Source: CAZWUZ01 sp964637655 [NCBI: uncultured bacterium] | GTDB taxonomy: Bacteria; DAOPZR01 | NCBI GenBank assembly: GCA_964637655.1 | Contig: CAZWUZ010000142.1 | Span: forward strand, 1-8,807 | Direction: 5' to 3' | DNA length: 8,807 bases | Shown: positions 5,717 through 8,807 of the stretch, piece after piece | Numbering within the stretch: position 1 is the first letter of the stretch | Layout: each line of letters begins with the position of its first letter | Notes under the pieces: generated by a model | What the model saw: the letters and a program-made list of their open reading frames with translations, nothing else | Databases searched by the model: none | Told to the model about the DNA's origin: nothing | Translations under genes and position numbers: made by a program

Positions 5717-7531
5717 TCAGTTCAGCCGGTAGACGCGGGCATGGTCTGAGGCGAAGACGCGGTCGGCATACCCCGCCGCCACGAGGTACTCGCAGGCATT
5801 GGCCACCGCATGGTCCTGATGCTGACGCACATGCTGGCTGCTGACTGTCACAAAACGCACGTCGCGGTCGTAGAGTGCCGCCGCCAGCTGCGCCGCCTGC
5901 TCCGGCAGGGTCCCCTGCAGCACGAACGGCGGGCGCGGCATGCCCGCCTGCAACCCGCTCACCGCGTCAAACCCGAGCGGAAAGACGCGCTTGTCGACCA
6001 CGCAGACGCGCGGGCGCGGCAACTGCAGATGCGCTGCCAGCAGCTGCCGGTCGGTATGCAGCAGCGCATGCACCCGGTCAACCCCGTCGAGAAACGGCAG
6101 TTTCGCCGCGTAGAATCCGTCATACCCGGTGCGCCACAGCAGGTGCAGGTTGGGCCCGTGCTGCGCCAGCGCCAGCGGCAGGTTGAGCACGCCCCAGCCA
6201 AGTACCAGCGTCAGCAGCACCGGTGTCCACCAGCGCCGCCGCGCGGCCAGCTGCGCCATGCCCAGCGCTGCCGCCGCCGCGAGGCACGGCAGCGCGGGGA
6301 GCAGGTAGCGCGCATTGGGCACCAGCAGCACCACCACCGTGACATGCGCGAGCGCCACCAGCACCGGGGCCGCCGCCTGCCGCCGCAACGCCCAGAGCCC
6401 GACGGGCACCAGCGCGAGGTAGAGCGGGCCGGCGGCATAGCGCCATTCGTCGAACTGCACGAAGCAGAAGGTGATATCGAACGGGAACCGCAGGCGTTCC
6501 CAGCGGCTGGCGTAGACATGCCCCTTGTCGGCGTACTGACCGGCCACCGCGGCCATGGCTGCCGCCGGTTCACCGGCCCCGGGCGCCGCCGCGGGCTGCT
6601 CGAAATACGCGCGCGCAAACGGGTAGACGGGATTGCCGGTATGCGCGGCATTGCGCAGCAGCCATGGTCCCGCTGTCAGCAGCAGCGCCAGCGGCGCAAA
6701 GAGCAGCAGCCGCAACCGCCCGCGCCGGTCCGCCTGCCAGAGCACCGCCGCCAGCACGCCAGCGAAGATAATCAACCCGGTATACTTGCAGGCCGCGGCC
6801 ATGCCGGCGACCAGCAGCGCCGCCGCCTGCTGCCGCCGTGCAAGCATAAGCAGCGCCAGCGTGCTGAACAATGCCAGCGGGATATCGGTGTTGTGATACC
6901 CGGCGAGACGGTTGGTCATCGGCATGAGCAGCACCGCGAGGCCCGCCAGCAGCCGCCACGGGCGCGGCACCCCGAGCGCACGCGCCAGTTTCACCGTCAG
7001 CACGATGAGCAGCGGCAGGCAGACGAGATTGATTGCCAGCGCCGCCTGACCCGACGGCGCCCACGCCAGCACCCACAGGTAGAGCATCTCGACCGCCTGC
7101 GGGAAGGTGCTGTTGAGAATGTCGCGGCTGTCTGCGAGCATACCGCAGCGCAGGTAGTGCGCGGGCAGTGGCAGATGGTAGGTAAGCGCATCCCAGCCGA
7201 TGGGCGGCACCGCCAGCGCCAGCGCATGTATCACCAGATGCAGCCCGACAAGCGCCAGCACCAGCGTCTCGCCCCGTGTCCACGCGGCAGTGTCGGCAAC
7301 CTTGGGGTCGGCCGGCACGGGTCGCGCCAGCGCCCCCCCCACCGCGACCACGGTCAGCGCGGTGAGCAGCCACGGGAGCGTCAGCAGGCCGAACATCCCC
7401 GACCAGGCGATCGCCGCCGCCAGCAGTCCCAGTCCGCAGGTGAGCGCCACGCTCCCCTCCGCGCGCCACGCCGCACCCGCCGCGTACGCCGCCAGCAGCA
7501 GGATGAGTACCGCGAGGGCGCCGGCCAGCAT
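5717..7531 (-). CDS. GT-C fold membrane glycosyltransferase (family 39/ArnT-like)
   Basis: Such enzymes use a polyprenyl-phosphate sugar and transfer the sugar to a lipid, glycan or protein on the outer face of the cytoplasmic membrane. The 604-residue product has many hydrophobic spans over residues 1-455 and a soluble C-terminal region of about 150 residues. GT-C signs are GWDALTYHLPLPAHYL (112-127), with the presumed catalytic Asp114 in the first outer loop, and a second acidic loop GYHNTDIPLA (211-220, Asp216). Further signs are RNAAHTGNPVYPF (293-305) and NARYLLPALP (406-415), both common in bacterial GT39-like proteins. The ATG at 7531 overlaps the preceding small gene's stop in TGATG and has no strong Shine-Dalgarno, so reinitiation is likely. 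Donor and acceptor are unknown. The neighbouring dehydrogenase hints at envelope glycan synthesis but does not prove it. Confidence 0.82.
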   Translation of the reverse strand: MLAGALAVLILLLAAYAAGAAWRAEGSVALTCGLGLLAAAIAWSGMFGLLTLPWLLTALTVVAVGGALARPVPADPKVADTAAWTRGETLVLALVGLHLVIHALALAVPPIGWDALTYHLPLPAHYLRCGMLADSRDILNSTFPQAVEMLYLWVLAWAPSGQAALAINLVCLPLLIVLTVKLARALGVPRPWRLLAGLAVLLMPMTNRLAGYHNTDIPLALFSTLALLMLARRQQAAALLVAGMAAACKYTGLIIFAGVLAAVLWQADRRGRLRLLLFAPLALLLTAGPWLLRNAAHTGNPVYPFARAYFEQPAAAPGAGEPAAAMAAVAGQYADKGHVYASRWERLRFPFDITFCFVQFDEWRYAAGPLYLALVPVGLWALRRQAAAPVLVALAHVTVVVLLVPNARYLLPALPCLAAAAALGMAQLAARRRWWTPVLLTLVLGWGVLNLPLALAQHGPNLHLLWRTGYDGFYAAKLPFLDGVDRVHALLHTDRQLLAAHLQLPRPRVCVVDKRVFPLGFDAVSGLQAGMPRPPFVLQGTLPEQAAQLAAALYDRDVRFVTVSSQHVRQHQDHAVANACEYLVAAGYADRVFASDHARVYRLN

Positions 7532-7686
7532 CAGAAGAACGCCGCCACGCGCCCGAGATTGGCCGCCAGCCAGTCATGCGCGAAACGATACGCATACAAC
7601 CCGAACACGACCAGCACCCACAGCAGCAGCAGCGCGTCGAGCAGCGCGGCGCGTTTCCCTGCCGGGGCTGCTAGCGGTTGTTCCAC
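7531..7686 (-). CDS. 51-residue single-span membrane peptide between dehydrogenase and glycosyltransferase
   Basis: I do not recognise a family for this product. It starts at GTG (7686), reading MEQPLAAPAGKRAALLDALL, has one hydrophobic span at about 14-34 (LLDALLLLWVLVVFGLYAYRF), and ends in a short amphipathic tail (HDWLAANLGRVAAFF). The GTG is chosen because it has GAGGT about 6 nt upstream (7697-7693). The only in-frame ATG (7794) would give a long non-hydrophobic segment that is a shadow of the dehydrogenase gene. The start lies 16 bp inside the 3' end of the dehydrogenase gene, and the stop shares a base with the glycosyltransferase ATG, so the three genes are tightly coupled. It may be a small partner of the membrane glycosyltransferase. 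A coupling ORF without a function is the alternative. Confidence 0.65.
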   Translation of the reverse strand: MEQPLAAPAGKRAALLDALLLLWVLVVFGLYAYRFAHDWLAANLGRVAAFF

Positions 7687-8663
7687 GCCCTTACCTCGTC
7701 GGGGACGCGGCCCCACGTCCGCGTGCCGGCAAAAAAATCGATGACGTTCTGCGCCGCACCGGTCTCCATGGCGATACGACTCCGGTCGCTGCATGAGCCC
7801 ATGTGCGCCGTGAGCACCGTGCCGGGGAGTTTCGCCAGCGGGCCGGCATACGGCTCATGCACGAACACGTCGATGCCCGCCGCCGCCAGCCGTCCGGCTT
7901 TGAGCGACGCCGCCAGCGCCCGTTCGTCCACCAGTCCGCCCCGCGCGGTGTTGATGAGGATGCCGCCGCGCGGCATGGCGCGCAACTGCGCCGCCCCGCA
8001 GAAGCCGCGCGTCAGCGGGGTCAGCGGCGTGTGCAGCGTGACGATGTCGCTGCGCCCGTAGAGCACCGCCTTGCTGACCAGCGCAACCCCATGCCGCCGC
8101 GCGAAACCGCAATCAGGCGCGATATCGTTGGCCAACACGCGGCAGCCGAAGGGCTGCAGCAGCTGCGCCACGCGCTTGCCGATGCGCCCGAGCCCGATAA
8201 TGCCGACGGTGAGCGACGCCAGTTCACGCCCGATGAACCGCTGCCACGCGCCGCGCCGCACGTCGCCATCAGCGCGGGTGATACCGCGCAGGCAGTCGAG
8301 CAGCAGTCCGAGCGCGAGTTCCGCCACCGCCTCCGTCGACGCGCCCGGGGTGTACGCCACCTCGAGGCCGCGCCGCGCGCAGGCGGTGAAATCGACGTTG
8401 TCCGTGCCGATGCCGACCCGCGACAACAGCCGCAGGCGCGGCCCCGCGGCCGCCAGCAGCCGCGCATCGTACAATTCTGTGCCGGCAATGACCGCGTCGA
8501 CACGACCGAGGTACGGGACCACGTCGGCCGGTGTCAGTTTGAGACGCGTCCGGCGCGCCGGCTCGATGAGCCGGAACCCCGCGCGGCGCAGCAACCGGCG
8601 CGGCGTTACATCGTCAGCCGCAAACGGCCACGTGGTGATGAGTACTGTTTTCGCTGTGGGCAT
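7671..8663 (-). CDS. D-isomer-specific 2-hydroxyacid dehydrogenase (phosphoglycerate dehydrogenase type)
   Basis: Enzymes of this family interconvert D-2-hydroxyacids and 2-ketoacids with NAD(P). The 330-residue product has the family's two-lobe layout. The first substrate lobe includes SRVGIGTDNVD (81-91). The Rossmann domain has VGIIGLGRIGKR (153-164), with Asp180 placed to hold the NAD ribose. The catalytic residues visible are Arg241 (NTARGGLVDERAL), Glu270 (GIDVFVHEPYAG) and His287 (LTAHMGS). There is no C-terminal ACT domain, so it is not the long allosteric SerA. ATG 8663 is preferred because GGAG lies 7 nt upstream; a GTG at 8690 would add nine residues. It heads the operon with the small membrane peptide and glycosyltransferase. 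It could be 3-phosphoglycerate, hydroxypyruvate or another hydroxyacid dehydrogenase. Short forms like this do occur in surface-polysaccharide loci. Confidence 0.88.
   Translation of the reverse strand: MPTAKTVLITTWPFAADDVTPRRLLRRAGFRLIEPARRTRLKLTPADVVPYLGRVDAVIAGTELYDARLLAAAGPRLRLLSRVGIGTDNVDFTACARRGLEVAYTPGASTEAVAELALGLLLDCLRGITRADGDVRRGAWQRFIGRELASLTVGIIGLGRIGKRVAQLLQPFGCRVLANDIAPDCGFARRHGVALVSKAVLYGRSDIVTLHTPLTPLTRGFCGAAQLRAMPRGGILINTARGGLVDERALAASLKAGRLAAAGIDVFVHEPYAGPLAKLPGTVLTAHMGSCSDRSRIAMETGAAQNVIDFFAGTRTWGRVPDEVRAWNNR
7693..7697 (-). promoter_or_regulatory. Shine-Dalgarno deciding the GTG start of the 51-residue gene
   Basis: GAGGT at 7697-7693 lies 6 nt before the GTG at 7686-7684, inside the last codons of the dehydrogenase gene. 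It supports a non-ATG start that a simple ATG search would miss. Confidence 0.55.
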
Positions 8664-8807
8664 CTGTTCACTCCGGTCGGCAGCGGCCACAGCAGCACGG
8701 AAAACCTGTGCCGCAGTCCGGCGCGTGGCAGCCGCGGGCTTCAGCCCGCGTGGTGCCAGTGCCGGTTGCCGGCAGCGGGCGCGCCCTGAAGTGGCGTGCG
8801 GCTGCCG
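8664..8807. other. Non-coding 5' flank of the dehydrogenase gene
   Basis: This 144-bp stretch at the window edge has no convincing reading frame. I see no -35/-10 pair on the minus strand comparable to the three clear promoters elsewhere in the window, so the operon promoter may be weak, alternative-sigma, or beyond the edge. Apart from the GGAG ribosome site at 8674-8671, its content is the palindrome cluster listed separately. Confidence 0.6.
8727..8806. repeat. REP-like palindrome cluster
   Basis: The core is a perfect palindrome, CGCGGGCT (8733-8740), TC, AGCCCGCG (8743-8750). GGCA (8727-8730) and TGCC (8754-8757) extend it imperfectly. A second small hairpin, GCCGG-TTG-CCGGC, lies at 8761-8773. 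A perfect 9-bp inverted pair, GGCAGCCGC (8727-8735) and GCGGCTGCC (8798-8806), encloses the block. This arrangement resembles dispersed repetitive extragenic palindromes, but only one unit is in the window, so dispersal cannot be shown. Confidence 0.55.

Noticed and set aside
5810-7744. Long plus-strand open frame (about 644 codons) antisense to the glycosyltransferase gene
   Set aside because: It has the same low-complexity Arg/Gln/His/Pro composition and shows no motif. It is a shadow of a GC-rich coding region.
7803-8789. Plus-strand open frame of about 328 codons antisense to the dehydrogenase gene
   Set aside because: It is Arg-rich shadow translation. The opposite strand has a full catalytic and cofactor motif set for a known family.
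1-8807. CRISPR array, insertion sequence, prophage, toxin-antitoxin or defence system
   Set aside because: No regularly spaced repeats, transposase, integrase, or toxin-antitoxin pair was found. Nearly all bases are explained by core genes and one metabolic/envelope operon.

Overview
The window is a GC-rich (roughly two-thirds G+C by eye) bacterial chromosomal segment that is mostly core genome. Single-membrane-span SecE, a C4 zinc-ribbon L33, a tRNA-Trp with encoded CCA, and canonical sigma70-type promoters with 17-bp spacers all point to an ordinary bacterium. The lineage cannot be fixed from this sequence. A Gram-negative or PVC-like organism is a guess based on the YihY-type protein, the GT-C glycosyltransferase and a REP-like palindrome.

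Region 1 (1-1258, minus strand) is the classic transcription/translation/secretion operon, read rpmG, tRNA-Trp, secE, nusG. It is driven by a near-consensus promoter (TTGACA, 17 bp, TACTAT) at 1258-1230. secE and nusG overlap by ATGA. nusG runs off the left edge and lacks only its extreme C-terminus.

Region 2 (1268-4132, minus strand) is leuS, followed 12 bp later by a small unrecognised single-pass membrane protein with a perfect AGGAGG. leuS has its own strong promoter (TTGACG, 17 bp, TATACT).

Region 3 (4142-5715, plus strand) is hpt followed by a yihY/BrkB-type membrane protein, 1 bp apart. Their promoter (TTGACT, 17 bp, TACAAC) lies back to back with the leuS promoter. The two -35 boxes are 9 bp apart and form an inverted repeat.

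Region 4 (5717-8663, minus strand) is a compact three-gene unit: a D-isomer 2-hydroxyacid dehydrogenase of the phosphoglycerate dehydrogenase type, a 51-residue membrane peptide starting at GTG, and a 604-residue GT-C membrane glycosyltransferase. The three genes overlap one another. The glycosyltransferase and the yihY gene converge with a single base between their stop codons. The unit probably belongs to envelope glycan metabolism, but its substrate cannot be read from the sequence.

The right edge (8664-8807) holds the 5' flank of the dehydrogenase gene and a REP-like palindrome cluster, with no gene. No CRISPR array, insertion sequence, phage gene or defence system is present. The most unusual items are the two small membrane proteins, the promoter architectures and the palindrome cluster.
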